DNA from: Chloroflexota bacterium
GTDB taxonomy: Bacteria > Chloroflexota > Limnocylindria > Limnocylindrales > CSP1-4
DNA length: 64,000 nucleotides
Assembly (NCBI GenBank): GCA_019637815.1
Contig: JAHBUZ010000003.1
Span: forward strand, 124,001 to 188,000
Direction: 5' to 3'
Position 1 is the stretch's first letter, and each line of letters begins with the position of its first letter. The position numbers and the translations under genes were made by a program. Shown one piece after another: positions 35,529-45,476 of the stretch. The notes below the pieces were generated by a model. It saw only the letters and a program-made list of their open reading frames with translations. It had not been told where the DNA came from and made no database searches.

Positions 35529-36310
35529 TGCTGCTTCGACGCGTCATCCCCTGTCTGGATGTCAAGGACGGACGGGTGGTCAAGGGCGTCCGCTTCGTGG
35601 ACCTCACCGATGAGGGTGACCCGCCGACGCTCGCCGCGCGCCACGCCGCCGACGGCGCGGATGAGATCGTGTTCCTGGACATCTCCGCGGCGCCGGAGGC
35701 ACGTGGCACGCTGCTCGATGTGGTGGAGCGGACCGCGAAGCGCGTGTTCGTGCCCGTGACCGTGGGTGGCGGCGTGCGCACCGCCGACGAGATGCGCGAC
35801 GTGCTCCGGGCGGGTGCGGACAAGGTCGCCGTCAACTCGGCGGCCGTGCGAGAGCCGGAGATGCTGACCGCGTGTGCCCGGCGGTTCGGTCGGCAGTGCG
35901 TCGTCATCTCGGTCGATGCCCGCGCCGTGCCGGACGAGCCTGGTCGCTGGGAGGTCGTCATCGCTGGCGGCCGGACGCCCACCGGGCTCGATGCCATCGA
36001 GTGGATCACGCGCGCCGTCGAGCTGGGTGCGGGCGAGGTGCTGTTGACCTCGATCGACCGGGACGGCACCAAGGAAGGCTTCGACCTGCCGCTGCTCCGG
36101 GCTGCGGTGGCGGCCGTGGACGTCCCCGTGGTCGCGTCGGGTGGCGCGGGCACCCCCGCGGACATGGTCGCAGCCATCACCGAGGGGCATGCGGACGCGG
36201 TGCTCGCGGCATCCATCTTCCATCGCGGCATCCACAGCATCGACTCGGTCAAGGACGCGCTTGCGGCGGCTGGCGTGCCCGTGCGGCGATCCGCGGCGGT
36301 GGCCGCATGA
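35528..36310 (+). CDS. hisF: Imidazole glycerol phosphate synthase cyclase subunit HisF
   Basis: 260 residues. It forms imidazole glycerol phosphate and AICAR from PRFAR with ammonia from HisH. Landmarks are [20 protein letters not shown] (catalytic Asp), [60 protein letters not shown] (second Asp), [20 protein letters not shown] and [19 protein letters not shown] 35528 shares the last base of the hisH stop. Confidence 0.96.
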   Translation: MLLRRVIPCLDVKDGRVVKGVRFVDLTDEGDPPTLAARHAADGADEIVFLDISAAPEARGTLLDVVERTAKRVFVPVTVGGGVRTADEMRDVLRAGADKVAVNSAAVREPEMLTACARRFGRQCVVISVDARAVPDEPGRWEVVIAGGRTPTGLDAIEWITRAVELGAGEVLLTSIDRDGTKEGFDLPLLRAAVAAVDVPVVASGGAGTPADMVAAITEGHADAVLAASIFHRGIHSIDSVKDALAAAGVPVRRSAAVAA

Positions 36311-37074
36311 CGTCCGTGGGTGATTCGGTGGCTGTCGTGATCCCTGCCGGTACAGGGCGCCCGGCCCTCGATCCGACCCGTCGCGCACTCGATCCCGAGA
36401 CCGTGCGTTTCGACCCCTCCGGTCTCGTCGTCGCCATCGCCCAGGACGCGACCGATGGTCGGGTGCTCATGGTCGCGTGGCAGGACCGCGATGCCATCGA
36501 CGCCTCGTTGGCGACCGGGGAGCTGCACTTCCACTCCCGGTCGCGAGGTCGGCTGTGGCGCAAGGGCGAGGAGAGCGGCAACGTGCTCCGGATCCGCGGT
36601 GCGGCCGTCGACTGTGACGCGGACACGTTGCTCTGGTCGGTCGACCCGGCCGGCCCGGCGTGTCATACCGGTGCACCGACCTGCTTCGACACGGAGGATG
36701 GCGCTCGCGCGCCCGAGGCTGGCACGCGTCCGATCGCTCCCCTGGCCGGCACCCAGGGCTTCGCCTGGCTGGAGACCCTCTGGGCGACCATCGAGGAGCG
36801 AGCCCGCACCCGACCCGAGGGCTCCTACACCGCCCGACTCCTCGCCAAGGGCGCCGATGGACCCGGCCGCAAGGTCGCCGAGGAGGCGATCGAGGTGCTG
36901 ATGGCCGCCAAGGACGACTCGATCGCCGAACGAGACGCCGACCCGGCGCGCGACCAGGCTCCGCTCGCGGGTGAGATGGCGGACCTGCTGTATCACCTGC
37001 TGGTGCTCGCCGCGGAACGCTCGCTGCCGCCGGAGCGGATCATCGAGGTGCTCCGGGAGCGCCACGCCAACTGA
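36307..37074 (+). CDS. hisI: Bifunctional PRA-CH/PRA-PH enzyme HisIE
   Basis: 255 residues. The N-terminal cyclohydrolase has [40 protein letters not shown], zinc-site [20 protein letters not shown] and CFDT. The C-terminal pyrophosphohydrolase ([57 protein letters not shown]) follows. It performs steps two and three of the pathway. It is the last gene of the operon; ATG 36307 overlaps the hisF stop. With HisA, G, D, C, B, H and F present, only the histidinol-phosphate phosphatase is absent from the window. Confidence 0.95.
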   Translation: MTSVGDSVAVVIPAGTGRPALDPTRRALDPETVRFDPSGLVVAIAQDATDGRVLMVAWQDRDAIDASLATGELHFHSRSRGRLWRKGEESGNVLRIRGAAVDCDADTLLWSVDPAGPACHTGAPTCFDTEDGARAPEAGTRPIAPLAGTQGFAWLETLWATIEERARTRPEGSYTARLLAKGADGPGRKVAEEAIEVLMAAKDDSIAERDADPARDQAPLAGEMADLLYHLLVLAAERSLPPERIIEVLRERHAN

Positions 37075-37349
37075 CCCCTGAGGGTTTGCCCGGACCGGGC
37101 CGCGTCGAGTCGCAGGAATCAAAGAACGAGCCCGGCGATCGCGAGGCTTCCGGACTCCGCGGAGAGGAGGGAGGAGGAGGACGCTCGGCCCTTCAGCGAC
37201 TCGCGATCGCGTTGCTCGTCTGATACGTAGTAGACCCCACGCTCGAGCGCGATACAACCTCGCGGCGATAGAGGGTCGATGTCGAGTCCTTCACCTTCAC
37301 CGGCCGCGAGCTGGTCACAGGCGATGCTCAGCGACGCCTCATCTCACTC
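37075..37349. other. Intergenic stretch with a possible gene remnant
   Basis: Between convergent hisIE and tyrS. On the minus strand a frame of 75 codons (37343 down to the stop at 37119) reads protein-like sequence (LDIDPLSPRGCIALERGVYY) but contains no ATG, GTG or TTG, so it may be the remnant of a gene. GCCC-GGACC-GGGC near 37088 could be a weak terminator hairpin for the his operon. Nothing else supported. Confidence 0.25.
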
Positions 37350-38609
37350 TCAGGGAGTGTCCCGACGCGCCACCACGAGCCGCTTCCTGCCGGCCCGCAA
37401 CAGGTGATACCGCCCCGCCACGGGCTCCGGCAGCACCGCCCCGTCGCTGAGGCGCACGCCGTTGATGCTGTAGCCGCCCTGGGCGATGGCCCGCCGCGCC
37501 TCACCCTTCGAGGTGTAGAGCCCGGCCGCGACCGCCAGCTCCACGGGATCGGTCCCCTCCCCCGACCAGGCATGGCCGCCGACCTCGGTGAACAGGACGT
37601 CCAGCACCTCGGGGTCGGTCACGGGTTCGCTCGCGAACGCGGCCGCGGACACGCGGGCCTCGCGCTCCGCCTCGTCCGTCCCGTGGACCCTCGCCGTGAG
37701 GTCGTGCGCGAACGTGCGCTGGCCGATCCGTCGGCCGGGATCCGCGCGATGATCGACCAGGATCGCCTCGATCGCGGCCCGGTCGAGGGTCGTCAGGCGC
37801 GTCAGCAGCGGCTCCACATCCGCGTCGTCCACGTTCAGCCAGTACTGATAGAACGCGTACGGCGAGGTGATCGCGGGGTCGAGCATGATGGAGCCGGTCG
37901 CGGTCTTGCCCATCTTGCGTCCGTCCGAGGTCAGGAGCAGCGGCTGCGAGATGCCGTGTGCCGTCTTCCCCGTGACACGCCGGATGAGCGAGATGCCCGC
38001 GGCGATGTTGCCCCACTGGTCCGCGCCGCCCATCTGCATCTCCACGCCCTGCTCGCGGAAGAGCTGCAGGAAGTCGGCCGCCTGGAGGGTCTGGTAGCTG
38101 AACTCGGTGAAGCTGATGCCGCTCGCCAGCCGCTGCTGCACGGACTCCTTCTCGAGCATCGCCGAGATCGTGAAGTGCTTGCCGATGTCCCGGAGGTAGT
38201 CGAGGAGTGGCCACGACGCGAGCCATTCGCGGTTGTCGACCATGCGCGCCTGCGTGGGTCCGGCGTCGAAGTCCAGGAAGCGCTCGAGCTGGCGTCGGAT
38301 GGCCGCGGCGTTGGCGTCGACCTGCTCGGCGGTCTGGAGGTTGCGTTCGGCGCTCTTGCCGCTGGGGTCACCGATCATGCCGGTACCACCGCCCACGACC
38401 GCCACTGGTCGCCCGCCCGCCCGCTGGAGATGCGCCAGTGCCATCAATGGGACCAGGTGGCCCACGTGGAGCGAGGCAGCCGTGGGGTCGAACCCGACGT
38501 ACGCGCTGATGGGACCGGTCGCGAGCCGCTCCGCGAGGCCCTCCGAGCGGTCCTGGACGAGGCCACGCCAGGTGAGCTCGGCGAGCAGGTCGGTCACGAC
38601 GGGTGCCAT
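37350..38609 (-). CDS. tyrS: Tyrosyl-tRNA synthetase
   Basis: 419 residues, bacterial TyrS length. HIGH-equivalent motif is AASLHVGHLVPLMALAHLQR; the signature loop KMSKS is KMGKT in LLTSDGRKMGKTATGSIMLD; tyrosine-site residues lie in ISFTEFSYQTLQAADFLQLF and GGADQWGNIAAGISLIRRVT. The C-terminal S4 domain is GEARRAIAQGGYSINGVRLS. The enzyme charges tRNA-Tyr. It is transcribed toward hisIE and divergently from the PBP gene at 38704. I saw no T-box in the 94-bp upstream region. Confidence 0.97.
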   Translation of the reverse strand: MAPVVTDLLAELTWRGLVQDRSEGLAERLATGPISAYVGFDPTAASLHVGHLVPLMALAHLQRAGGRPVAVVGGGTGMIGDPSGKSAERNLQTAEQVDANAAAIRRQLERFLDFDAGPTQARMVDNREWLASWPLLDYLRDIGKHFTISAMLEKESVQQRLASGISFTEFSYQTLQAADFLQLFREQGVEMQMGGADQWGNIAAGISLIRRVTGKTAHGISQPLLLTSDGRKMGKTATGSIMLDPAITSPYAFYQYWLNVDDADVEPLLTRLTTLDRAAIEAILVDHRADPGRRIGQRTFAHDLTARVHGTDEAEREARVSAAAFASEPVTDPEVLDVLFTEVGGHAWSGEGTDPVELAVAAGLYTSKGEARRAIAQGGYSINGVRLSDGAVLPEPVAGRYHLLRAGRKRLVVARRDTP

Positions 38610-38703
38610 GGTGGGTCAGCGTCCTCCGGATCCGGTCGCGGTGGCGTCGAGGACCCGCCGGTCGACCGGCCCTGCGGGAACCCTATGCTAGAGTCCGGGC
38701 GCG

Positions 38704-41700
38704 ATGCAGTCCCGCCAGCCACCCCCGCCCGGCTACCAGGGACCGCCACCGGGCTATCAGGGGGCACCGCCCGGCTCGTACGGCCCACCGCCGGGATACC
38801 AGGGGCCACCGCCCGGCTACCAGGGTCCGCCACCCGGCTGGACACCCGCCCCTGCGCCGACCCAGCGAGGCAAGGCGCCCAAGCGCCCGGTGAGCGCCGG
38901 TCGACGCGTGTTCACGGTCGGCATCCCGGCGCTGCTGTACGGCGTGATGGCGACGGTCGCCGCCGTGATGTTCATGGGTGGTCTCGCACTGTTCCTCACG
39001 TGGACCGCGAACCTGCCCGATCCGCGGACCCTCACGACCATCCAGCCGTCACAGGAATCGATCATCTACGACCGGAACATGGTGGAGCTCGCCCGCTTCT
39101 CGTCCGGTGAGCGCCGGGAGATCGTCGCGTTCGAGGACTTCCCGGCGATCCTGGTGGACGCCACCACCGCGGTCGAGGACCGCACGTTCTGGACGAACAC
39201 CGGCTTCGACCCGCTGGGCATGGTGTCCGCGGCCATCGATTCGATCCGGGGTCGGGCGCGCGGCGCGTCCACGGTCACCCAGCAGCTGGTCCGTCAGCGG
39301 CTCCTGCCCACGGACCTGACGGCCGACCGGGCACGGCTCGCCGAGCGCAAGCTCCAGGAGATCATCCAGTCCATCCGGGTCACCCAGACCTTCCCCGGTG
39401 AGCGCGGCAAGCAGGAGATCATCACCGCCTACCTCAACCAGAACTTCTACGGCAACAACAGCTATGGCGTGAAGACCGCCGCGCGGGGCTACTTCGGTGT
39501 GCGTGACCTCGACGATCTGACGCTCGCCCAGGCGGCCATCCTCGCGGGCATCCCCCAGGCACCCGGCTACTTCGACCTGGTGCGCAACGCGGAGGAGACC
39601 GATATCGGCGACCCGCGCTGCCCGGATCCCGATGAGTCCTGCCTGGTGGTCCCGGCCGACGCTGACGTGGTCACCCGCCGCAACTACATCCTGTCGCTGC
39701 TGCTCAACGACCCATCGCGGCGCGTGCTGAGTGGCGATACCTATCGCCGCGCGGACTTCCTCGCGGCGATGGAGGAGCCCGTGGTCCTGGTGGCCCAGCG
39801 CGGGACCCGGATGCGTGCACCCCACTTCGTGTGGTTCGTGCGGGAACAGCTGACCGCCTCGCTGTGTGACGAGGAGGCACAGACCTGCCCGATCATGGAG
39901 CAGGGTGGCCTGCGGGTGGTCACGACGCTCGACTGGAAGATCCAGCAGGTGGCCCAGAAGTGGGTCACGGTCGCGGCGCTGGCACCCCACCAGTCCGATC
40001 CGCGGGCGTTCGCCCGTGCACGGGGTGTCCGCTACCAGTCGTGGATGGCCAGGCTCGAGGACAACCAGATCTGGAACGGGGCGCTGTCCGCGATCGACTA
40101 CCAGACCGGCGAGATCATCGCGTACGTGGGGTCCGCGGACTACTACGGCAGGCGGAGGGGCAAGCGGTTCCAGCCCCAGTTCGACGTGCTCAGCGACGGC
40201 TGGCGCCAGCCCGGCTCCGCGTTCAAGCCCTTCAACTACGCGACGGGCATCGACGACCGCACGCTCACCGCGTCCTCGATGATCATGGACGTCACCACCG
40301 AGTTCGATGGCGGCTACACGCCCACCGACTTCGACCAGCTGGAGCGGGGCCCGCTGCGACTCCGCCTCGCGCTCCAGTTCTCGCTCAACATCCCGGCCGT
40401 CAAGGCACTCGCGCTCACGGGCATCGAGGAGGTCTACGACCGCGCCGAGCGCTTCGGCATGTCGTTCCTGGTGCCTCGGCGTCAGGCTGGTCTGTCCATG
40501 GCGCTCGGTTCGCTGGAGGTCCACCCGCTCGACCTGACGACCGCCTATGCCACGCTCGCCAACGGCGGTCGGAAGCTGGGCCACGCGGCGATCCTCGCGG
40601 TGCGCGATACCTCGGGCGCGGACATCCTGCCGCCGTACCGGGTGCCCGAGGGCGAGGAGGTCGTCTCGCCGCAGGCGGCCTACATCGTCACGGACATCCT
40701 CGCCGGCAACACCGACCCGTCCCAGAACCCCATCTGGGGCCGGATGCGACTGACCAACGAGAACGGCCGTCGACGACCGGCAGCGCTCAAGACGGGCACC
40801 AACAACGACGCCAAGGACCTCTCCGCGTACGGCTACATCGCGCCGCCGACCGCGGGGGGGCGGCGCCAGGGTGAGTACGCGCTGGCGGTGGGTGTCTGGA
40901 TGGGCAACAGCGACGCGTCGCCAGTGAGTGGCGGGGGCAACGCGGTGTTCTCCATGGATGCCGCCGCACCCCTCTGGCAGGCGGTGCTCAACGAGGTGAC
41001 CGCCGACTGGCGCATCAACGACTTCGAGCAGCCCAACGGCGTGGTCACCGCACAGGTGGACGCCTTCACCGGCTTCAAGCCGTCGCAGTACTCGCGGCAG
41101 CAGGTCCGCGAGCTGTTCATCCGGGGCACCGAGCCGGGTGACGACCCCTACATCCGGGGCATCGACGTCATCCGTGGCGCCGATGACCGGCTGTATCGCT
41201 GGGAGGAGTCCTGTGCGGGTACGCCCACGCGCCGGGGCGTGCTGGACCTGTCCGACGCCGAGGCGGACTTCCGCGCCTGGCAACGTGCCAACCGGGACTG
41301 GATCAGCCGCGCACGTCGTGGCGCGGGGGTCAAGGGCGGACCCAAGAACACCGCCACGTCGTTCTTCTACGACCCATCGTTCCAGCCCTACGGGCGGAGC
41401 TGGGGCGCGCCGTTCCCACCGAACCGTGCCTGCGCCGATGCACCGGCGGCATCACCGACCCCGGGTGCGACCGAGCCACCGACACCGCCACCGAGCGAGC
41501 CACCCGCGACGCCCACGGAGGGACCGACACCGGAGCCCGCGACACCCGGGCCGACCAAGACGCCCACGCCGACGCCGACACCCGCGCCGGAGCCCACGCC
41601 GACACCGACGCCGAAGCCGACCGCATCGCCCACACCTGCGCCCACCCCGACGCCGACACCGAAGCCGGCGACGCCGCCGCCAGCCACCCCCGAGCCCGCG

Positions 41701-41739
41701 ACACCCGAGCCCGCCGACCCGGAGGAGGACGGCGGCTGA
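38704..41739 (+). CDS. Class A penicillin-binding protein (bifunctional transglycosylase/transpeptidase)
   Basis: 1011 residues. A cytoplasmic head with repeated P-G-Y-Q-G-P-P is followed by one membrane helix (IPALLYGVMATVAAVMFMGG). The GT51 domain has the catalytic Glu region VDATTAVEDRTFWTNTGFDP, GASTVTQQLVRQ, EIITAYLNQNFYGNNSYGVK. The transpeptidase has GSAFKPFNYATG (Ser-x-x-Lys), SLN in LQFSLNIPAVKAL, and LKTGTNNDAKD. A long Thr/Pro-rich tail follows (PTPTPTPAPEPTPTPTPKPT), probably extending through or along the wall. It polymerises and cross-links peptidoglycan, implying a wall-bearing cell. A TATGCT -10-like element lies 20 bases before the ATG. Confidence 0.95.
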   Translation: MQSRQPPPPGYQGPPPGYQGAPPGSYGPPPGYQGPPPGYQGPPPGWTPAPAPTQRGKAPKRPVSAGRRVFTVGIPALLYGVMATVAAVMFMGGLALFLTWTANLPDPRTLTTIQPSQESIIYDRNMVELARFSSGERREIVAFEDFPAILVDATTAVEDRTFWTNTGFDPLGMVSAAIDSIRGRARGASTVTQQLVRQRLLPTDLTADRARLAERKLQEIIQSIRVTQTFPGERGKQEIITAYLNQNFYGNNSYGVKTAARGYFGVRDLDDLTLAQAAILAGIPQAPGYFDLVRNAEETDIGDPRCPDPDESCLVVPADADVVTRRNYILSLLLNDPSRRVLSGDTYRRADFLAAMEEPVVLVAQRGTRMRAPHFVWFVREQLTASLCDEEAQTCPIMEQGGLRVVTTLDWKIQQVAQKWVTVAALAPHQSDPRAFARARGVRYQSWMARLEDNQIWNGALSAIDYQTGEIIAYVGSADYYGRRRGKRFQPQFDVLSDGWRQPGSAFKPFNYATGIDDRTLTASSMIMDVTTEFDGGYTPTDFDQLERGPLRLRLALQFSLNIPAVKALALTGIEEVYDRAERFGMSFLVPRRQAGLSMALGSLEVHPLDLTTAYATLANGGRKLGHAAILAVRDTSGADILPPYRVPEGEEVVSPQAAYIVTDILAGNTDPSQNPIWGRMRLTNENGRRRPAALKTGTNNDAKDLSAYGYIAPPTAGGRRQGEYALAVGVWMGNSDASPVSGGGNAVFSMDAAAPLWQAVLNEVTADWRINDFEQPNGVVTAQVDAFTGFKPSQYSRQQVRELFIRGTEPGDDPYIRGIDVIRGADDRLYRWEESCAGTPTRRGVLDLSDAEADFRAWQRANRDWISRARRGAGVKGGPKNTATSFFYDPSFQPYGRSWGAPFPPNRACADAPAASPTPGATEPPTPPPSEPPATPTEGPTPEPATPGPTKTPTPTPTPAPEPTPTPTPKPTASPTPAPTPTPTPKPATPPPATPEPATPEPADPEEDGG

Positions 41740-41746
41740 CCCTCGG

Positions 41747-44176
41747 TCAGACGGTCACGATGGTGGCGCCGTCGCCGCCCTCCCCCTTCTCGCCAGGGCG
41801 CCAGTCGCTGACGAGCGGGTGCTTGGCGAGCGTGGCACGCACCGCGTCTCGTAGCGCGCCGGAGCCGTGGCCGTGGACGATGGTGATGCGTCCCGCGCCC
41901 GCGGTCGCCGCGCGATCGAGCGTGGACTCGAGCATCTCCAGCGCCTCGTCCACGCGGGCGCCTCGCAGGTCCAGGGTGGACGGCACGACCCGTCGCTCCG
42001 GCGTGCGACCGGAGGATGTACCGGGCCGTGCGGGGCGGCCGGCGGGCGATCGGGGTGGCACGGCCGGCTCCAGCTCTCCCCGTCGACCCGTGCCAGGACG
42101 CTCGGGGCGTGCTGACCGTCCCGGCAGCGCGGCGCCGAGTCGCGCCGCGTCGGCAGCGGATGCGGACACCAGGTCCGCGATGTCCACCTCGGTGCGTGCC
42201 TGGCCCACGGCGAGCGTGGCCCGCCCCTTCGGTGCGTCGATGGTGCTGATCGTGCCCACCCAGCCCGAGCGTGTCGCCGCGCGCTGACCGACCTGCCACG
42301 TCCCCGGATCGGGCGGCGTCTCGGGGCCGTGGGTGGCGGTCGGGATCGCGGCGAGCCGCTCCTCGAGGCGTGCCATCGCCTCGTCCAGCCGCGATTCGGT
42401 GAGCGTCTGACGTGCCAGCAGGGCGCGCGCCTGGGCGATCTCCTCGTGGATGGCAGCGACCGCTCGCTCCGCTTCCTCACGGGCGGTAGCGGCAGCCTCG
42501 GCTCGCTCCGCCCGGGCACGTCGTCGCTCCTCCTCCGCCGCGTGACGGGCCTCCACGGCCCGCGCCTCGGCGACGCGCGCGGTCTCTCGTGCCTCGTCCA
42601 TCTCCTGCTGCGATTCCTTGATCGCGGCGAGGGTCCGCTCGAAGTCCTGCTGGGCACGGGTCAGGCGACCCCGGGCATCGTCCACGAGCGCCTGGTCGAG
42701 ACCCAGCCGCTCCGCGATGGCGAAGGCCTGGCTGGTGCCCGGCAGGCCGATGGTCAGGCGATAGGTCGGGCTGAGCGTCTCGAGGTCGAACTCGACCGAG
42801 GCGTTGCGTGCCTCGGGGGTCTCGTGGGCGTACACCTTGAGCTCGGCGTAGTGGGTCGTGGCCACGACGAGCGCACCCAGGCGGATGAATCGGTCGAGGA
42901 GCGCCTGGGCGAGCGCCGAGCCTTCGGTCGGGTCGGTACCCGCGCCCAGCTCATCGAGGAGCACGAGGCATCCCGGGCCGGTGGCCTCCACGATGCGCAC
43001 GATCGACCGCAGATGCCCCGAGAACGTCGAGAGCGACTGGGCGACGGACTGCTCGTCACCGATGTCCGCGAACACATCCTGGAGGATCGGCAGGCGGCTC
43101 CCCTCCGCGGCCGGGACATGGAGCCCGGACTGGTGCATCAGGCACAGCAGGCCCACGGTCCGCAGGGCCACGGTCTTGCCGCCCGTGTTGGGGCCCGTGA
43201 TGACGAGTGCCCGGAACTCCTCGCCGAGCGTGATGTCGATGGGTACCACCCGGCCGCTGAGGCCCGGATGGCGTGCCGAGAGGAGCACGATGGCGCCATC
43301 CGACTCGGTGGCCCGGATCGCGTCCATCTCCTCCGCGAGACGGGCACGCGCGGCCCACAGGTCGAACCGGGCGAGCGCGTCGAGCGTGTCCCGGAGCTGG
43401 CCCGCGTGGAGCGCCACGAGCGAGGAGAGCTCGTCGAGGATGCGTTCCTCCTCCGCGGTCGCCGCGAGCTGCGCCTCGCGCCACGCGTTGCCCAACTCCA
43501 CGGCGATGAGTGGCTCCACGAACAGAGTCTGGCCACTCCCCGACTGGTCGTGGACGATGCCCTTGACCCGACCCTTCGCGTCGGCGCGGACCGGGATGAC
43601 ATAGCGGCCGTTGCGGAGCGTCACGATGGGCTCCTGGAGGGCGCTCCCCAGCTCGCTGCCGTGGACCAGCTGCTCCAGGCGTGACCGCAGCCGCTCGTAC
43701 GCGATGCGCACCGCCCGACGCAGGCCGCCGAGCGCGGGCGAGGCGCTGTCGAGGATCTCGCCACTCGGATCGATGCTCAGCAGCAGCCGGTCACGGACCG
43801 CGGGCAGGGCCACGATGAGCCGCGACAGCTCGTGGAGCCGGGGCAGCTCCACGGGGCGCAGCGCGTCACCCAGGCGTGATGCCGCCACGAGCGTCTCCCC
43901 GATGGCGAGCAGCTCCCCGGGGTCGAGGCGGCCACCGCGGTCGGCGCGCCCGATGGCCGGACCGATGTCCCTCGCGCCACCGACACCCACCTCCGGGCGG
44001 CCGGACAGGAACGCGCGGGTCTGGTCGGTCTCGTCGAGCAGGCGCCGGACGATGATCGCGTCGCTCGACGGCTCCATCGCCTCCGCCAGCCGGCGGGAGG
44101 GCGGGAAGTTCGTGGCAGCCGCCAACCGGTCACGGATGAGGGGGTATTCGAGGAGGCGCGCGGATCGGACGTCCAT
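41747..44176 (-). CDS. mutS2: Endonuclease MutS2
   Basis: 809 residues from ATG 44176. It has the MutS core ATPase with Walker A ALVITGPNTGGKTVALRTVG, LPILQDVFADIGDEQSVAQS, signature FSGHLRSIVRIVEATGPGCL and Walker B VLLDELGAGTDPTEGSALAQ. A long Ala/Glu/Arg coiled coil follows, and a C-terminal Smr nuclease domain (STLDLRGARVDEALEMLEST, RITIVHGHGSGALRDAVRAT). MutS2 lacks the mismatch-binding domain; it suppresses recombination and, in some bacteria, splits collided ribosomes. It is encoded 8 bp after the glycosylase gene on the same strand. Confidence 0.96.
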   Translation of the reverse strand: MDVRSARLLEYPLIRDRLAAATNFPPSRRLAEAMEPSSDAIIVRRLLDETDQTRAFLSGRPEVGVGGARDIGPAIGRADRGGRLDPGELLAIGETLVAASRLGDALRPVELPRLHELSRLIVALPAVRDRLLLSIDPSGEILDSASPALGGLRRAVRIAYERLRSRLEQLVHGSELGSALQEPIVTLRNGRYVIPVRADAKGRVKGIVHDQSGSGQTLFVEPLIAVELGNAWREAQLAATAEEERILDELSSLVALHAGQLRDTLDALARFDLWAARARLAEEMDAIRATESDGAIVLLSARHPGLSGRVVPIDITLGEEFRALVITGPNTGGKTVALRTVGLLCLMHQSGLHVPAAEGSRLPILQDVFADIGDEQSVAQSLSTFSGHLRSIVRIVEATGPGCLVLLDELGAGTDPTEGSALAQALLDRFIRLGALVVATTHYAELKVYAHETPEARNASVEFDLETLSPTYRLTIGLPGTSQAFAIAERLGLDQALVDDARGRLTRAQQDFERTLAAIKESQQEMDEARETARVAEARAVEARHAAEEERRRARAERAEAAATAREEAERAVAAIHEEIAQARALLARQTLTESRLDEAMARLEERLAAIPTATHGPETPPDPGTWQVGQRAATRSGWVGTISTIDAPKGRATLAVGQARTEVDIADLVSASAADAARLGAALPGRSARPERPGTGRRGELEPAVPPRSPAGRPARPGTSSGRTPERRVVPSTLDLRGARVDEALEMLESTLDRAATAGAGRITIVHGHGSGALRDAVRATLAKHPLVSDWRPGEKGEGGDGATIVTV

Positions 44177-44184
44177 GGACCGGG

Positions 44185-44895
44185 TCAGCGCTGCGCGGTG
44201 GTGCGCGGGAAGGGTCGCGACAGGGCCGGGCTCTCGCGGTCGCCGAAGCGCCACGGCAGGTCCGCCCAGTCCGGCCCGGCGTACGCGACGCCGATCCGCG
44301 GACCGGTGACGAGTCGCTCGTGCGGGATCGGGGTGCCGGCCTCCAGCCAGAGGCCCTGGCCCAGCGTGAGGTCGTGGCCGCTCATCGAGCGATCGAGGGC
44401 CAGGGCACGACCCACGAGTCCCGGCCCGGCGGCGATCCGATGTGGTCGGGGCGAATGGTTTTGGACCTCCGACCTGAGCGCTGTCGGGAGCGGCTCGAGG
44501 GCCCGGATGAGCACCGCGGACGCCGCGCCATCCAGATGCGCCACCACGTTGAGGCAGTGGTGCATCCCGTACACGAGGTAGACGTACGCGTGACCCGGCG
44601 GGCCGAACATGGGTGCCGTGCGCGGCGTCCGTCCGACCCGGGCATGGCTCGCCCGGTCCTGGGGCCCGTCATAGGCCTCCACCTCGACGATGCGCCATGC
44701 CTGCACGCCCTCGGGTGTCTGGCGCATCACGAACATGCCCAGCAACTCCCGCGCGACCGTGAGCACCGGCCGTGCGTACCAGTCGCGGGTCAGGAGTGTC
44801 GCGGTCAGCGACCGGGTCGTCGTCCGAGGGGGTCCGCGGTCGTCATCGCCGATCGATCCGTCCGTCGGACCACGCACCACGCTGGGTGCTGTCAC
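44185..44895 (-). CDS. 3-methyladenine DNA glycosylase (MPG/AAG type)
   Basis: 236 residues from GTG 44895, overlapping the stop of the cvpA-like gene (GTGA). It belongs to the AAG fold: LARELLGMFVMRQTPEGVQA, catalytic region RIVEVEAYDGPQDRASHARV (Glu), TPRTAPMFGPPGHAYVYLVY, GMHHCLNVVAHLDGAASAVL, LIRALEPLP and GPGLVGRALALDRSMSGHDL. It excises alkylated or deaminated purines for base-excision repair. The first ~30 residues are disordered. The three-gene chain cvpA, glycosylase, mutS2 is likely one transcript. Confidence 0.93.
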   Translation of the reverse strand: MTAPSVVRGPTDGSIGDDDRGPPRTTTRSLTATLLTRDWYARPVLTVARELLGMFVMRQTPEGVQAWRIVEVEAYDGPQDRASHARVGRTPRTAPMFGPPGHAYVYLVYGMHHCLNVVAHLDGAASAVLIRALEPLPTALRSEVQNHSPRPHRIAAGPGLVGRALALDRSMSGHDLTLGQGLWLEAGTPIPHERLVTGPRIGVAYAGPDWADLPWRFGDRESPALSRPFPRTTAQR

Positions 44896-45443
44896 ACCAT
44901 GACCCGGGAGATGTGGGTCGGCAGCAGCGGACCCAGGACCGTCCCCAGGAGCGGGATGATGGTCCGCTGGAGCGTGCTCCCGATCTGTGAATCGAGCAGG
45001 TTCTGGTACAGCTGGCGGGTCCAGTCCGGACCCAGCAGGGACATGCCGCCCGCGCCGGCGTAGGCGGACGCGAGCACGACGATCACGCCCGTGATGCCGA
45101 GCACCGCGACGAGGGCCATGAACGTCCCGGAGGCGACGTCATCGAGCAGCGGGTACTTGCTCAGCCCCTGGGCGCCCTTGACGCCCATCCAGCACAGGAT
45201 CATGGAGAGGATGAGGAGCCCCACGTACAGGATCGCGAACGCGGCCATGTGGTTCCACTCGGGGCCGTACGAGGTCCACTGCGAGGTGAGGTAGTCACCG
45301 ACGGGCACCGAGAGGATGGCGGCGATGACGAACACCACGAACCAGCCGGCCACCATGAGCAGGCTGCGGATGATGCCCCACAGGAATCCCACCAGGAACG
45401 CCGCGGCGATGATGAGGACCAGGACGATGTCGACGCTGGTCAC
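44892..45443 (-). CDS. CvpA-family membrane protein
   Basis: 183 residues from GTG 45443. Four hydrophobic segments: VDIVLVLIIAAAFLVGFLWG, LLMVAGWFVVFVIAAILSV, MAAFAILYVGLLILSMILCW, and VAVLGITGVIVVLASAYAGA. The N-terminal order (D-I-V-L, then G-x-x-x-G-I-I-R-S-L) is the CvpA/colicin V production fold, whose function in bacteria is linked to envelope homeostasis. In many genomes a cvpA-like gene precedes mutS2, as here. A cytoplasmic tail ends ISRVMV. Confidence 0.85.
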   Translation of the reverse strand: MTSVDIVLVLIIAAAFLVGFLWGIIRSLLMVAGWFVVFVIAAILSVPVGDYLTSQWTSYGPEWNHMAAFAILYVGLLILSMILCWMGVKGAQGLSKYPLLDDVASGTFMALVAVLGITGVIVVLASAYAGAGGMSLLGPDWTRQLYQNLLDSQIGSTLQRTIIPLLGTVLGPLLPTHISRVMV

Positions 45444-45476
45444 GGTGCAGGCTCGTGTGTCACGCCGCGAACCCTA

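Noticed and set aside
37119..37343. Minus-strand protein-coding gene between hisIE and tyrS
   Set aside because: 75 open codons with protein-like sequence but no start codon; kept only as a possible remnant.
38610..38703. T-box upstream of tyrS
   Set aside because: The gap is only 94 bp and shows neither the T-box motif nor a Stem I tip.
39049..41283. 744-codon open frame antisense to the penicillin-binding protein
   Set aside because: High-GC antisense shadow; the plus strand encodes a full class A PBP with all motifs.
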